NCBI GenBank assembly: GCA_963662395.1
Contig: OY759511.1
Location: forward strand, 1,736,001 to 1,800,000
DNA from: JAPOXR01 sp963662395
GTDB lineage: Bacteria > Pseudomonadota > Alphaproteobacteria > Rhodobacterales > Rhodobacteraceae
Direction: 5' to 3'
DNA length: 64,000 nt
Positions within the stretch are counted from its first letter, which is position 1. Each line of letters begins with the position of its first letter. The notes beneath the pieces were generated by a model, which was given only the letters and a program-made list of their open reading frames with translations, ran no database searches and was not told the DNA's origin. A program made the translations under genes and the position numbers. Positions 26,326 through 34,841 of this stretch are shown here, piece by piece.

Positions 26326-27339
26326 TCAGAGTGCGTCGAGAAACGCCATCAGCCCCGCGTCTTCCTTCCACGGGCGATCCGGTCCGGGCTCCGCTGCATC
26401 GCACAGCGCCATCGCCCTGGCCTTCATCCCGAGATCGATCTCGGCATGGATGTTGGTGGTGTCGATGCTGACATGGCCGAGCCAGGCCCGGATCGTGTTG
26501 ATGTCGTTGCCGGACTGAAGCAGGTGGCAGGCGCTCGAATGGCGAATCTGGTGCGGCGTTACGGTCCTCCCTTCGAGTTCTGGCACGCGGGCGGCGCAGC
26601 GCTCCACGAGCCGGTAGACGCCGAAGCGCGTACAGGGCCGATGATACCGGCTCGGGAACACGGCATCGTTGGCGGAGCGGCCCTTCACCAGCTCGGCGAG
26701 GACGCCTTCGGTCCGCGGCCACAGCGGACACTGGCGCCGTTTCCCGCCCTTGCCGTGGAGGGTCACGAGCGCGTGCCTGTCACCGTGGCCCCCAAGGTCG
26801 AGATCCCGCACCATCAGGGCGGTCGCTTCGGAGACGCGGGCGCCGGAATTGTACAGGAACAGGAGCAGCGCGTGTTCGACCCTTCCTCTCGGTGTTCGCC
26901 GGTCGGGGACATCGCGCAGCGCCTTCATCTCCGCCCTGGTGAGCCAGCCTACGGGCCGGGGCGCCGCCTTCTTCACGGTGATCGCGCGGACACTGGCGCT
27001 CCACTCCAGCCGGGCGGGGTCGCGACTGGCCTTGATGCCGGCAAAGGCGCGGATTGCCGACAGGCGCAGGTTGCGGGTCTGCACGGAGCAGCCGCGCTCG
27101 TCCTCGAGATGGGCGAGGAACTCCAGCACGCGCCGGGACGAGAGATCGTCCAGCGCGAGGCGATCCGCCGGCTTGCGGACCCTGGCGCTGACGAACGGGA
27201 TCAGCAGGGCGAAGGTGTCGCGGTAGCCGAGTTGGGTGTTGCGGGCGAGATTGCGTTCCGTGACGATGTGCCCGGCCGGGAAGCGGCGAAGCCACGGGCC
27301 GAGAGTACGTGGTTCATTCATGATTGTCTCCTTCGACAT
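26326..27339 (-). CDS. Tyrosine recombinase, third of the trio (RitC-like)
   Basis: A 337-residue tyrosine site-specific recombinase. N-terminal SAM-like DNA-binding part (about residues 15-120), then the catalytic domain with NSGARVSEATAL (first Arg), VTLHGKGGKRRQCPLWP (Lys), TPHQIRHSSACHLL (HxxR) and WLGHVSIDTTN (His). The residue expected to be the attacking tyrosine, just after TTNI, is His (TTNIHAEIDLGMKA; CAT where TAT is expected). If relatives have Tyr there, this subunit cannot cleave DNA. It overlaps the second gene by 26 bp. Confidence 0.85.
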   Translation of the reverse strand: MSKETIMNEPRTLGPWLRRFPAGHIVTERNLARNTQLGYRDTFALLIPFVSARVRKPADRLALDDLSSRRVLEFLAHLEDERGCSVQTRNLRLSAIRAFAGIKASRDPARLEWSASVRAITVKKAAPRPVGWLTRAEMKALRDVPDRRTPRGRVEHALLLFLYNSGARVSEATALMVRDLDLGGHGDRHALVTLHGKGGKRRQCPLWPRTEGVLAELVKGRSANDAVFPSRYHRPCTRFGVYRLVERCAARVPELEGRTVTPHQIRHSSACHLLQSGNDINTIRAWLGHVSIDTTNIHAEIDLGMKARAMALCDAAEPGPDRPWKEDAGLMAFLDAL

Positions 27340-28267
27340 AATGTTCGAAACGGACCGAGGCCTGGTGCAGCAACTCGGGCGTCATCGAGAGGTAGACCCT
27401 GGTTCCGTCGAGATCGGCGTGGCCGAGCCAGGTGGAGAGCGCCGGCAGCAGCCGCTGCACGTCGGCACCCTGCCGGTACCAGGCTTCCAGCCTGTGAAGG
27501 GCCGCTGCGTGTCGCAGCGAGTGCAGGCATGGCGCACGCCGTCCATCGTCCGTGTCGTGCCGGATCCCGGCCGTCTCGAGCACCTTGGCGAATGCATTCC
27601 GAGCGGTGCGCCCGGCCAACGGCGTGCCATCGCGGTTGGCGAGGAAGGTCGAGGCCATGCCCTTCGGCAAGGGGCGTTCCCCGCGCCTTGCGGCATGGCT
27701 CCGCAGGGCCTCGGCGAGGTGCATTCCGACGGGCACGAAGCGGTTCTCGAAGAACCTGCTGTCGCGCATGGTCAGCACCGCATCGTCCAGATCGACATCA
27801 TCGAATGTCGGGCGCCGCGCTTCGCCAAGCCGAAGACCGGCCCCGTAGAGCAGCAGGAGCAGCGCCCGCAGGGTGGCGGAATCGAGCTGAACAGAGCGCT
27901 GCCGGCTGATGTCGATGGCCCCGAACAGGCGCTGCAGCTCGTCACGCGTGAACACGTACGGAGTTGCCGGCTCCGGCGTTCGCGGCTCGTCATCTCGCGC
28001 GGGCAGCGGTGAGCGGGCGGCATGGCCGCGGCTGATCGCGTAGCGCCAGAACCCGGCCAGTGCACCGTACCTGTTGGCCCGGGATTTGGTCAGCGGCCCG
28101 TTGCCGGCAAGGAAGCCGAGAACATCGGCTTCCCTGACAGCGTTGCAGTCGATGTCACCGCCAACGCGCTTGCAGAACAGATGCAACGCTTCCGCGCCGG
28201 TGATGAACTTCGCACCGTGGGCCCGTCGCCGGCCGACATGGGCATCGACCGCTTCCGGGAGGGTCAT
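27314..28267 (-). CDS. Tyrosine recombinase, second of the trio (RitB-like)
   Basis: A 317-residue recombinase with intact catalytic signatures: LYGAGLRLGEARRPTF (Arg), CLHSLRHAAALHRL (HxxR), STWLGHADLDGTRVYLSM (His and Tyr). The N-terminal part (about residues 1-120) is the usual core-binding domain. The start overlaps the end of the first gene by four bases (28264-28267), and the 3' end overlaps the third gene, so the three are one translational unit read leftward. Confidence 0.88.
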   Translation of the reverse strand: MTLPEAVDAHVGRRRAHGAKFITGAEALHLFCKRVGGDIDCNAVREADVLGFLAGNGPLTKSRANRYGALAGFWRYAISRGHAARSPLPARDDEPRTPEPATPYVFTRDELQRLFGAIDISRQRSVQLDSATLRALLLLLYGAGLRLGEARRPTFDDVDLDDAVLTMRDSRFFENRFVPVGMHLAEALRSHAARRGERPLPKGMASTFLANRDGTPLAGRTARNAFAKVLETAGIRHDTDDGRRAPCLHSLRHAAALHRLEAWYRQGADVQRLLPALSTWLGHADLDGTRVYLSMTPELLHQASVRFEHYVEGDNHE

Positions 28268-29514
28268 GCCAGGCCCTCCAGGTCGATCTCGCCGACCTCG
28301 CGCAGCGTGTCGGGTTGCACCCTGGCATATGCGGCAGTGGCCGAGACGCTGCGATGACCCGGGCAGTCGCCCACCTCTTTCGCAGGCAGGCCGTGGTCGA
28401 GGAGATGCCGGGCCGCGCCGTGGCGGAGCGCATGGGGGCCGCGGCGCTTGCCGACAATCCCGATGCGACGGGCGCGACTTCTGACAAAGCCGCCGACCGC
28501 TTTCCCGGTCATCGGCCGGATCGGGGCGTTCAGCGTCGGGAAAAGTTCTCTTTCCGGGCGTTTCGGACGAACCTCGCGGATGTAGCGCAGGACCGTCTGC
28601 CCGAGGCCGCGCGACAGGGGATAGTGATGGGTGCGGCCCGGCTTCGGGCGGCGTACCCGCAATCGCTCCCCTGTCCAGTCCGGGTCGTCGAGCCCGAGGC
28701 CGGCAACCTCGCCGGCGCGCAGGCCACAGGCGATCAGCAGCAAGAGAATGGCCCGGTTGCGTATGTCGGCGGGCCGGTCGCCTTCAGTGGTTGCAAGCAG
28801 GCGCACGACCTCGTCCCGGTCCAGTCCCTTCGGGATCGTCTCGCCGGGGTGAAACCGCGACAGCATGATGCCGTCGGCAAGCCCCGCCATGCACCAGCCC
28901 CGGTCTTCGGCAAAGCGAAAGAAAGTCCGCAGGTGTTGCGCGTAGCACCTGATTGTCCTCCGGCCGAGGCCGCGGACATGCCAGTACGCGATCTGGCCGT
29001 CGATGTCTTCGATGCAGACCGAATCCAGGGTGATCCCGCGGTCATCCGGCCTGTCGAAGAAATGATCGACCGCGTCGCAGCAACCGTGAACCGTCTTCTC
29101 GGACCAGCCCCGCTCCGAGCGCATCCAGTTTGCGAAGATCGTGACTTCGTCAGCATGAGCGTGCCGCGGCAAGCACGGCTCCTCGGCGAACATGCCCGCG
29201 AAACGCAGCCATCGCACGGCGTGACCGACGAACCTCTGTCGGGCGGCCGGCCGCGCACGCGCTTTGCGTCGGCGTACGCCGGGCAGTGACCATTGCTCCG
29301 CTGCAGCCTCGACGCGGGTGATGTCGATGCGGTCACCAGCCTGCAGGTCGAGAAGGTGAACAAGATGGAGTTGGCAACAGGCGATATTGCGAAGCGTTTT
29401 TGGCCGGGCACCTGTCGCGGCGCAATGCTCAAGCCAGCAAAGCCGCTCATCGAGAAGCGGTGCAGCGCGGTATCTCTCGATGGCGTAGCCATAGGTGAAA
29501 AGGTCTTCGAACAT
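28264..29514 (-). CDS. Tyrosine recombinase, first of the trio (RitA-like)
   Basis: A 416-residue recombinase, the longest of the three. A core-binding domain occupies about residues 110-220. Catalytic signatures are LIACGLRAGEVAGLGL (Arg), GPHALRHGAARHLLDHGL (HxxR) and CPGHRSVSATAAYARV (His and Tyr). It is transcribed first and starts about 60 bp inside the right arm's inner end, so the promoter probably lies in the arm. Together the trio should carry out integration of the RIT-type element. Confidence 0.88.
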   Translation of the reverse strand: MFEDLFTYGYAIERYRAAPLLDERLCWLEHCAATGARPKTLRNIACCQLHLVHLLDLQAGDRIDITRVEAAAEQWSLPGVRRRKARARPAARQRFVGHAVRWLRFAGMFAEEPCLPRHAHADEVTIFANWMRSERGWSEKTVHGCCDAVDHFFDRPDDRGITLDSVCIEDIDGQIAYWHVRGLGRRTIRCYAQHLRTFFRFAEDRGWCMAGLADGIMLSRFHPGETIPKGLDRDEVVRLLATTEGDRPADIRNRAILLLLIACGLRAGEVAGLGLDDPDWTGERLRVRRPKPGRTHHYPLSRGLGQTVLRYIREVRPKRPERELFPTLNAPIRPMTGKAVGGFVRSRARRIGIVGKRRGPHALRHGAARHLLDHGLPAKEVGDCPGHRSVSATAAYARVQPDTLREVGEIDLEGLA

Positions 29515-29571
29515 GATCGTGTCTCCCTGTTTGTCCGGAAGACAGGGTCATGCCATGCCGGGTGAGGACGA

Positions 29572-29775
29572 AAAAGATCATGTTGCGGTGGGAATGGCCC
29601 CTCTCGTGCCCGGAATCCCGGCTTCCACGCTCCGCAACAGGTGCCCCGGCATGTTCAGCGTGTCAGGAGAGGCCGTGACTGCGGGGCAATCCAGGGATGT
29701 CATGGTGCAGCCAAGATCCCGGAGCGCGTTCGGTCTCGTGTGGGCGGACAGGAGCGGACAGACGGCAGGAGCCCG
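29572..29775. repeat. RIT right arm, inner piece
   Basis: 204 bp, the reverse complement of the inner part of the left arm. It is cut at 29775 by the methylase-carrying IS66 element; the arm resumes at 34691. Confidence 0.85.
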
Positions 29776-29874
29776 GTAAGCGATTAAAGCACGGCGTTTT
29801 GCATTTGTCTTGATCCGGTCCGCCTTCGCGCGAGAGGCTCCTCCGATCGATTTTCAGTGATTTGGAGGACTGTC

Positions 29875-30126
29875 ATGACGAAGGATGCTTTGGCGGCGGC
29901 CGATGCCGGTCCGGTCCCGGTGATGCGCGACGAGGCCGAGTGGCGTGCCCTGTTGGCCGATTATGAGCGCTGGGACGGCACGCAGGTCACCTTCTGCCGG
30001 GCCAGGGGGATATCGAGGAAGACCTTCCAGGCCTGGCGTCGCCGGCTTGGCCTGACGCGACCGCCGGCATCCGCCGGGTCCGGCGGCTTTGTCGAGATTG
30101 CCCGGGCATCGGCACCGGGCTGGGAC
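29875..30126 (+). pseudogene. tnpA: IS66 TnpA, 5' part, interrupted by ISKra4
   Basis: 84 codons from the ATG at 29875: EAEWRALLADYERWDGTQVT, FCRARGISRKTFQAWRRRLG (helix-turn-helix of the IS66 TnpA/OrfA family), then FVEIARASAPGWD, where ISKra4 enters. The remaining codons resume at 31843. Joining the two pieces and dropping one copy of the 9-bp duplication gives a complete frame of about 100 residues. Confidence 0.85.
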
Positions 30127-31833
30127 GGGTGTAGCCCAATTTGTTGTCAGGCAACGATGGCCTGCCTCGCGTGCCAGTCGAGGAAGTCGGGCAGCCTGAG
30201 GTTCATGACGCAGCTCTTGAGCGCCAGCATTGCATTGGCGCCTGTCCCCGACCAGCGGGTGCCGGGACGCTTCAGCCGGAGCCCGTACCGCTTGCAGCCA
30301 CTTTCCACGACCCCCGATCCAATCTGCATGCCCTGGTCGCGGTGTTGGTTGTAGCGCATCCGTTCGATGTTGTTCCGATAGTAGCGGCAGCACGCCTCCA
30401 CTTGTTTGTACCTGCCGCTGAAGGACTCGAGTTCCCGGATCACCTTGGCGGCCCGGCCCGCCTCAAGGTCCGCCTTGATCCCTTCGAACCGCCGGTCCCG
30501 CTCCGCCTTGTCCGGAAAAATCGCCTTCACCGCATCGCTGGCGTATTCGAGGGCATGGAACATATCGAGCACGAAGGTGACCTTCCCGCCCCCGAACAAC
30601 TCCTCGCAGGTGTTCCGTATCCATTCTGCGCCGTCCGAGATGACGACGAGTTCTTCGACGCCGTGCAAGCCGCGGCGCAGCGCCTCGCGGTCAAGGCGCA
30701 TGGCGAAATCGGAGGGATCCCGGCTTCCCGGCGGCGTCGCCGCACTGTCGATGAGACAACTGGACGTCTCGCTGCCCTTGTCCTTCAGTGCCGCGCCGGT
30801 CTCCGGGTCCCGCCCCTCGGCAGTGTAGATGACCGCCAGCTTGGCTTCCCGGGTCTTCGCGCTTCCGTCCTCCTGCTTGCCGGCAATGCCTTCGACGTCT
30901 TCCTTTCGCATCGGTACCCCGGTCCCGTCGATGGCAAGATACATCCGTGATTCCAGGGGGCTGTCTTCCACGACCTCCTCCTGTTCGAACCGGAGAACCT
31001 CCTCGCCAAGCGCCAGGGACCAGCGCTGCAGCGAGCTCGAGGATGCGTTCACCCCGGCAAGGTTCGCGATGTGGCGGCTCGCCGCATCGAAGCTCATCAT
31101 CGGCGTCGTCTCGGCCATGACGCTCAACATCCCCGGCGTGAGCGTGTCACCTTCCAGGCCCAGCGCACGGTCAAGCGGAAAGAAGCCATTGCCGCACGAT
31201 CGGCAATAATAATAGCTGCGCTCGACCTCGACCCGGCCAAGCCGGGTGAGCCAGGCTTTTTTCTTCCTCGCCTGGTGCCGGCACATAAGCTTGCCACAGC
31301 TCGCGCATTCCGGCGGTGGCAGAGCCTCGTCAAGCTGTTCGAACAGCATCTTCAGCGCCGTCGCGCCGCCGCCGAGAGAACTGTCGCGGAGCACCCGCTC
31401 CACGCTGTCCAGGTCCGGAGCACCCGACGCGAGGTCCGCCGCCAGCTTCGGAAGTTGCAGGCCGAACTCCGCCAACACAGCCCCGAGCAATGCCGGAAGC
31501 GGCCCACCGACCGGTCCGAAGCCCGCCAGAGGCAACTCGCCCTCCGTGATGTCGCAGCTCCGCACCTCGCCGCCTTCCAGCCAGTAACGGGTGTATCCGC
31601 CCTCGTGCGCGCGCAGCACCGCCGCGCCTTCCTCCCCCAGGCCTTCCAGATACGCCACCGTGTCTGGATGTCCGTGCCCGCGATTCCCTTTGACCTTCGC
31701 CATCATCCGCGCTCCCTGCCTCGTTGCCTCTGCAAGCGCGCCACCCGCCGGTTCCCCCGGCCGTATTCGGACGCGCAGCAAAGCCAGCGTAGCAAATGCG
31801 AATCGCAATCATCAACCAAATTGGGCTACACCC
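30127..31833 (-). mobile_element. ISKra4-family insertion sequence nested in tnpA
   Basis: 1707 bp. The ends GGGTGTAGCCCAATTTG (30127) and its reverse complement at 31817-31833 form a perfect 17-bp terminal repeat. The flanks are GGCTGGGAC at 30118-30126 and 31834-31842, a 9-bp target duplication. It encodes one intact transposase on the minus strand. This is the innermost insertion of the nest. Confidence 0.9.
30147..31706 (-). CDS. ISKra4-family transposase
   Basis: About 519 residues from the ATG at 31706 (MMAKVKGNRG); a TTG at 31808 would add 34 residues of poor family likeness. Visible: a zinc-binding pattern CASCGKLMCRH and CRSCGNGFFPLD, then the DDE core YLAIDGTGVPMR (Asp), LVVISDGAEWIRNTCEELF (Asp), and GSGVVESGCKRYGLRLKRPG with RWSGTGANAMLAL (Glu). 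The frame is intact and the element's ends and duplication are perfect, so it may be mobile. Confidence 0.88.
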   Translation of the reverse strand: MMAKVKGNRGHGHPDTVAYLEGLGEEGAAVLRAHEGGYTRYWLEGGEVRSCDITEGELPLAGFGPVGGPLPALLGAVLAEFGLQLPKLAADLASGAPDLDSVERVLRDSSLGGGATALKMLFEQLDEALPPPECASCGKLMCRHQARKKKAWLTRLGRVEVERSYYYCRSCGNGFFPLDRALGLEGDTLTPGMLSVMAETTPMMSFDAASRHIANLAGVNASSSSLQRWSLALGEEVLRFEQEEVVEDSPLESRMYLAIDGTGVPMRKEDVEGIAGKQEDGSAKTREAKLAVIYTAEGRDPETGAALKDKGSETSSCLIDSAATPPGSRDPSDFAMRLDREALRRGLHGVEELVVISDGAEWIRNTCEELFGGGKVTFVLDMFHALEYASDAVKAIFPDKAERDRRFEGIKADLEAGRAAKVIRELESFSGRYKQVEACCRYYRNNIERMRYNQHRDQGMQIGSGVVESGCKRYGLRLKRPGTRWSGTGANAMLALKSCVMNLRLPDFLDWHARQAIVA

Positions 31834-31842
31834 GGCTGGGAC

Positions 31843-31893
31843 ATTGAGCTTGAGCTCGGCGGCGGGGTTGTGCTCCGCCTGCGGCGGTCCTGA
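31843..31893 (+). pseudogene. tnpA: IS66 TnpA, 3' part
   Basis: Seventeen codons (IELELGGGVVLRLRRS and TGA) that continue the tnpA frame after ISKra4. The stop overlaps the tnpB start (TGATG at 31891-31895), the normal IS66 junction, confirming the join. Confidence 0.85.
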
Positions 31894-32252
31894 TGCCGGG
31901 CGGCTGGCCGGCGGGCGGCATCTGGCTGTCGACGGAACCGGCGGACATGCGCTGCAGCTTCGACGGGCTGTGTGCGCTGGTCTCCGCCCATCTCGGTCAG
32001 AACCCGGCCGACGGGCGTTGGTACGTGTTCGTCAACCGCCGCCGGACCATGGTCAAGGTCCTTGGCTTCGAGCATGGCGGGTTCTTCATCTGGGCCAAGC
32101 GTCTCGAGCAGGGGCTGTTTGCGTCGCCGTCGGTTCCGGGACGGGCGGCGCTGTCGCTGTCGCGGACCGAACTCTCGGCGCTTCTGGACGGGATCGACAT
32201 CACCGTCCGCCGCCGCCGAAAGCGCTACGCCGTCCCCCTGGCGGCGGGCTGA
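31893..32252 (+). CDS. tnpB: IS66 TnpB accessory protein
   Basis: A 119-residue protein of the IS66 Orf2 (TnpB) family: STEPADMRCSFDGLCALVSA, ADGRWYVFVNRRRTMVKVL, GGFFIWAKRLEQGLF and LSRTELSALLDGIDI. It is needed for transposition of typical IS66 members; its biochemical role is unclear. Its 3' end overlaps the 3' end of tnpC by 28 bp on the opposite strand. Confidence 0.92.
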   Translation: MPGGWPAGGIWLSTEPADMRCSFDGLCALVSAHLGQNPADGRWYVFVNRRRTMVKVLGFEHGGFFIWAKRLEQGLFASPSVPGRAALSLSRTELSALLDGIDITVRRRRKRYAVPLAAG

Positions 32253-33904
32253 AGCCTCCCGGCCGTGGCGGCGGCGACATCGGACGTCATCGGGCTGTCG
32301 GCGAACAGCGTTTTCCACAGTCTCGGCGTCAGTTCGCCGACCCGGGAGGCCGGGTGGGTGTCGATGCGCAGCAGCACGTCGATCAGCCAGACGCGGGGAT
32401 CGACATCCTGCATCCGGCAGGTGGCGAGCAGGCCGTTGATGATCCCCGTGTGGACACCTCCCAGCTCCGTCCACGCGAACAGCCAATTCCTTTGGCCGAG
32501 CTTCACGGGCCGCAGCTTGTTCTCGACCAGGTTCGTGTCCGGGGGCACGTCCGGGTCGTCCAGGAACGTCTCCAGCGAGGCCCTGCGCCCGACCGCGTAA
32601 TCGATCGCCCTGCGGATCGGATGCTGCGGCGTCAGCACCGGATCCTTCAGCGTCCGTTCGCACCAGTCCCAGAACGCGTCCACCGCCGCACGCGACCGGG
32701 TTCCCCGCGCCGCCAGCCGCACGGTCGGCGACCGGCCGTTGATCTCCCTCTCGATCCCGTATATGGCACCGATCAGCGCCAGCGCCTCCCCGGCCATGTC
32801 CGGGTGGCTGTCCTTCCGCTCCCAGAAGTTCCGGCGCGCGTGCACCCAGCAGCCCTGGTGCGCCACCGCACCCTTGCGTGCCTCGACATGGGCCCTGTAG
32901 GCGCCGTAGCCGTCGCTCACCAGGGTTCCGGCATAGTCGCCGAGGAAGTCCGGCACATTCCCGTGCCGCCGGGAATCCGAGAACGGGAACACCACCTCGC
33001 CCCGGTCGCCGAGCACCGGCCAGAAGAAGCCCTTCCTCATGCTTCCGGGCTTGCCCGGGTTCCGCCCGGCCCGGATCGGCGTCTCGTCCATCTGGATGAC
33101 GGCGCTCTCCAGCACCGAACGCCACTGCGCGTCGTGGATCGGCTTCAGGAGTGCGATCGCCCGGTTGGCCCACTCGCTGAGCGAGCCCCGGTTGACGGTG
33201 ATGCCCGCGGCGGCCAGCATCCGGTGCTGGCGGTGCAGCGGCAGGTGCCACAGGAACTTGTCGAGCAGCATCCCGGCGATGAAGGAGACGTCGGCGCAGC
33301 TGCTCTTGAAGACGCCCTCGCGGGCCGGTGCGCTCGCGAGGATCCCGGTCCCGCGGATCTTCACCTTGAGGTGGCGGTAGCGGATGACCACGTGCCGCCA
33401 GTCGAGCGTGGCCAGCCGGCAGTGGACGCGCTCCGAGATCACCTCGTAGTCGTCCTCCGCCAGCCCCTCGATCCCGGGCGGCGTCACCGTGATGTCGATC
33501 ACCGGGGCATCCGCGCCGAAGCGCAGCCCGGTGCCGTTGACCGCGTCGCCGCGATCCTTCCTCCGGCCGGGTTTGCCGCCCCGGCGGCGGTCCTTGCCGT
33601 CGGCCCTGTTCCCGCCTTCGGATCCGTCCCTGCGCCGTTCCGAACGCGATCCGTGCAGGTCGCGCTGCAATTGGGTGATCTGGGCCGTGAGCGCGGCGAT
33701 CTGCGCCACAAGCTCGGCGATTTGCCCCTCCTGCGCCGCAACCGTCGCCGCCAGTTCGGCCCTGTCCGATGCCAGCCGCCGGGACAGCCCGATCAGCGAC
33801 CGGAGCGATTCCCCGGCCTCCGGCGGCAGCGCGCCGTCCCCGATCAGGCGGGACAGCTCCCGCCCGAGCGCCTCGACATCGCCGACATCGGGCGACGCAC
33901 TCAT
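32225..33904 (-). CDS. tnpC: IS66 TnpC transposase, in reverse orientation
   Basis: A 559-residue IS66 transposase. N-terminal coiled coil (about residues 20-110, ALTAQITQLQRDLHGSRSER), a zinc-finger-like/IS66 leader part, then the DDE core: QMDETPIRAGRNPGKPGSMR (Asp), DYAGTLVSDGYGAYRAH (Asp) and VPPDTNLVENKLRPVKLGQR (Glu). The start ATG at 33904 overlaps the methylase stop by four bases, which decides it. In ordinary IS66 elements tnpC follows tnpB on the same strand; here it faces them, which is unusual. Confidence 0.92.
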   Translation of the reverse strand: MSASPDVGDVEALGRELSRLIGDGALPPEAGESLRSLIGLSRRLASDRAELAATVAAQEGQIAELVAQIAALTAQITQLQRDLHGSRSERRRDGSEGGNRADGKDRRRGGKPGRRKDRGDAVNGTGLRFGADAPVIDITVTPPGIEGLAEDDYEVISERVHCRLATLDWRHVVIRYRHLKVKIRGTGILASAPAREGVFKSSCADVSFIAGMLLDKFLWHLPLHRQHRMLAAAGITVNRGSLSEWANRAIALLKPIHDAQWRSVLESAVIQMDETPIRAGRNPGKPGSMRKGFFWPVLGDRGEVVFPFSDSRRHGNVPDFLGDYAGTLVSDGYGAYRAHVEARKGAVAHQGCWVHARRNFWERKDSHPDMAGEALALIGAIYGIEREINGRSPTVRLAARGTRSRAAVDAFWDWCERTLKDPVLTPQHPIRRAIDYAVGRRASLETFLDDPDVPPDTNLVENKLRPVKLGQRNWLFAWTELGGVHTGIINGLLATCRMQDVDPRVWLIDVLLRIDTHPASRVGELTPRLWKTLFADSPMTSDVAAATAGRLQPAARGTA

Positions 33905-34605
33905 TCCCCGGCCTCGACCGCCATGATCGCCGCAAGCACCGCCAAACGCTCGGCCCGGGGCATCGCCCGGTAGCGGCGGCCCCAGCCCGCCGCCTTCCGC
34001 TTCACGGTCTGGCGGTGGGTGAAGTCCCGTCCGGCCAGGGACGCCCAGTGCACCCGGTCGGGCGCGAAGTTGAACCACAGCTTCTCGGTGACGATGCAGG
34101 CCTGGTTGCTGACCTGCAGCTCAAGCGAGCGCCAGTCGGCAAGGTGCGCGTCGTAGAGCCGGGACGGATAACCGGAGATCATCACCCGGCAATCCAGCGA
34201 CTTCAGCAGGTCGAGGAGACGGGCATGGTCACCGTCCGTGAAGTCAAAGCGGTAGCGCCGCCGCGACCGGCGCGTCGATTGCACGTAGGGCGGGTCGCAG
34301 TAGACCAGTTCGCGGCCCCGGAACGGGAACCTCCCGAGAAGGCTCAGGGCGCAGCCATGGTGGAGTTCGACCGGGTGGTCGCATCCGAAGCCGTCGATCG
34401 CACGGCGGTTGAGGTCGATGCCGATGTTGCGGATCGCAGACGGCTTGCGCTTCATCACGGCACCGCCCCCAAGGAACGGCTCGATGTACACGTCATGCGG
34501 GGGCATCGCCGAAATGATCGCCTGGCAAAGCCCCGTCGTCGCCTTGGACCCATACCATGCCGCCATTGCCGCCCCAGATGTGATTCGCCCGGACGGCAAA
34601 CCCAT
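33901..34605 (-). CDS. DNA adenine methylase (Dam/D12 class), transposon passenger
   Basis: A 234-residue N6-adenine methyltransferase. FLGGGAVMKRKP (from residue 44) binds S-adenosylmethionine; CDPPY (residues 103-107) is the catalytic motif. WYGSKATTG near the start is the usual motif X region. The start could also be the ATG at 34566. The gene lies inside the IS66 terminal repeats and its last four bases overlap the start of tnpC, so methylase and transposase are made together. No restriction enzyme is nearby. I infer a link between methylation and transposition control. Confidence 0.88.
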   Translation of the reverse strand: MGLPSGRITSGAAMAAWYGSKATTGLCQAIISAMPPHDVYIEPFLGGGAVMKRKPSAIRNIGIDLNRRAIDGFGCDHPVELHHGCALSLLGRFPFRGRELVYCDPPYVQSTRRSRRRYRFDFTDGDHARLLDLLKSLDCRVMISGYPSRLYDAHLADWRSLELQVSNQACIVTEKLWFNFAPDRVHWASLAGRDFTHRQTVKRKAAGWGRRYRAMPRAERLAVLAAIMAVEAGE

Positions 34606-34690
34606 AGGACGGGCCGACTATGCAGTCAAACGAAAAAACAACCGATCAGGTCGGGAACCAACGCCGTGCTTTAATCGCTTACGGAGCCCG

Positions 34691-34834
34691 AACTCGGCGG
34701 TGCACCTCGTCACCGGATATCCGGCCATCCGATCCGGGCGGCGTTCAAAACATGATGTTGCGGAGATTCCGGCGATGCCTCTGTCAACCCTGAACCTTCC
34801 GAGCCACCGCAACATGAAAACGACCGCAACATTT
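34691..34834. repeat. RIT right arm, outer piece
   Basis: The outer 144 bp of the right inverted arm, ending at the RIT right terminus. It matches the reverse complement of 23352-23440 joined to the start of 26064-26321; two base differences were noticed over the part compared. Confidence 0.85.
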
Positions 34835-34841
34835 CTCGCGA

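Larger units (their letters stand above)
29776..34682. mobile_element. IS66-family transposon carrying a DNA adenine methylase
   Basis: 4907 bp including a nested ISKra4 element. Perfect 23-bp terminal repeats begin GTAAGCGATTAAAGCACGGC (29776-29798 and 34660-34682), typical IS66 ends. The flanks are the 8-bp duplication GGAGCCCG at 29768-29775 and 34683-34690, the IS66 length. Contents: tnpA and tnpB rightward, tnpC and a Dam-type methylase leftward and convergent with them. It inserted into the right arm of the RIT element. Apart from tnpA, all genes are intact. Confidence 0.9.
23352..34834. mobile_element. Three-recombinase (RIT-type) element, with two IS66 transposons nested in its arms
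   Basis: The outer ends match as inverted repeats (ATGTTGCGGTCGTTTTC inward on both sides) and the flanks are CTCGCGA at 23345-23351 and 34835-34841, a 7-bp target duplication. Removing the two nested IS66 elements with their duplications leaves about 3.95 kb: inverted arms of about 347 bp, nearly identical, around three overlapping tyrosine-recombinase genes. That is the layout of recombinase-in-trio (RIT) elements. The target was the fic gene, whose frame rejoins across the element. Confidence 0.85.

Noticed and set aside
26446..27909. Plus-strand 487-codon open frame across the recombinases
   Set aside because: Antisense shadow of two clear tyrosine recombinases; composition is random-like.
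31796..33973. Very long plus-strand open frame (725 codons) opposite the IS66 tnpC
   Set aside because: It is the antisense of tnpC in GC-rich DNA and shows no family features; the minus-strand protein has a full DDE core.
33901..34605. A restriction-modification system
   Set aside because: The adenine methylase has no endonuclease or specificity gene beside it and is translationally coupled to a transposase.
23352..34834. A single 11.5-kb composite transposon with recombinases, methylase and DruA as coordinated cargo
   Set aside because: Both IS66 elements have their own terminal repeats and target duplications inside the RIT arms, so the cargo was added by separate later insertions.
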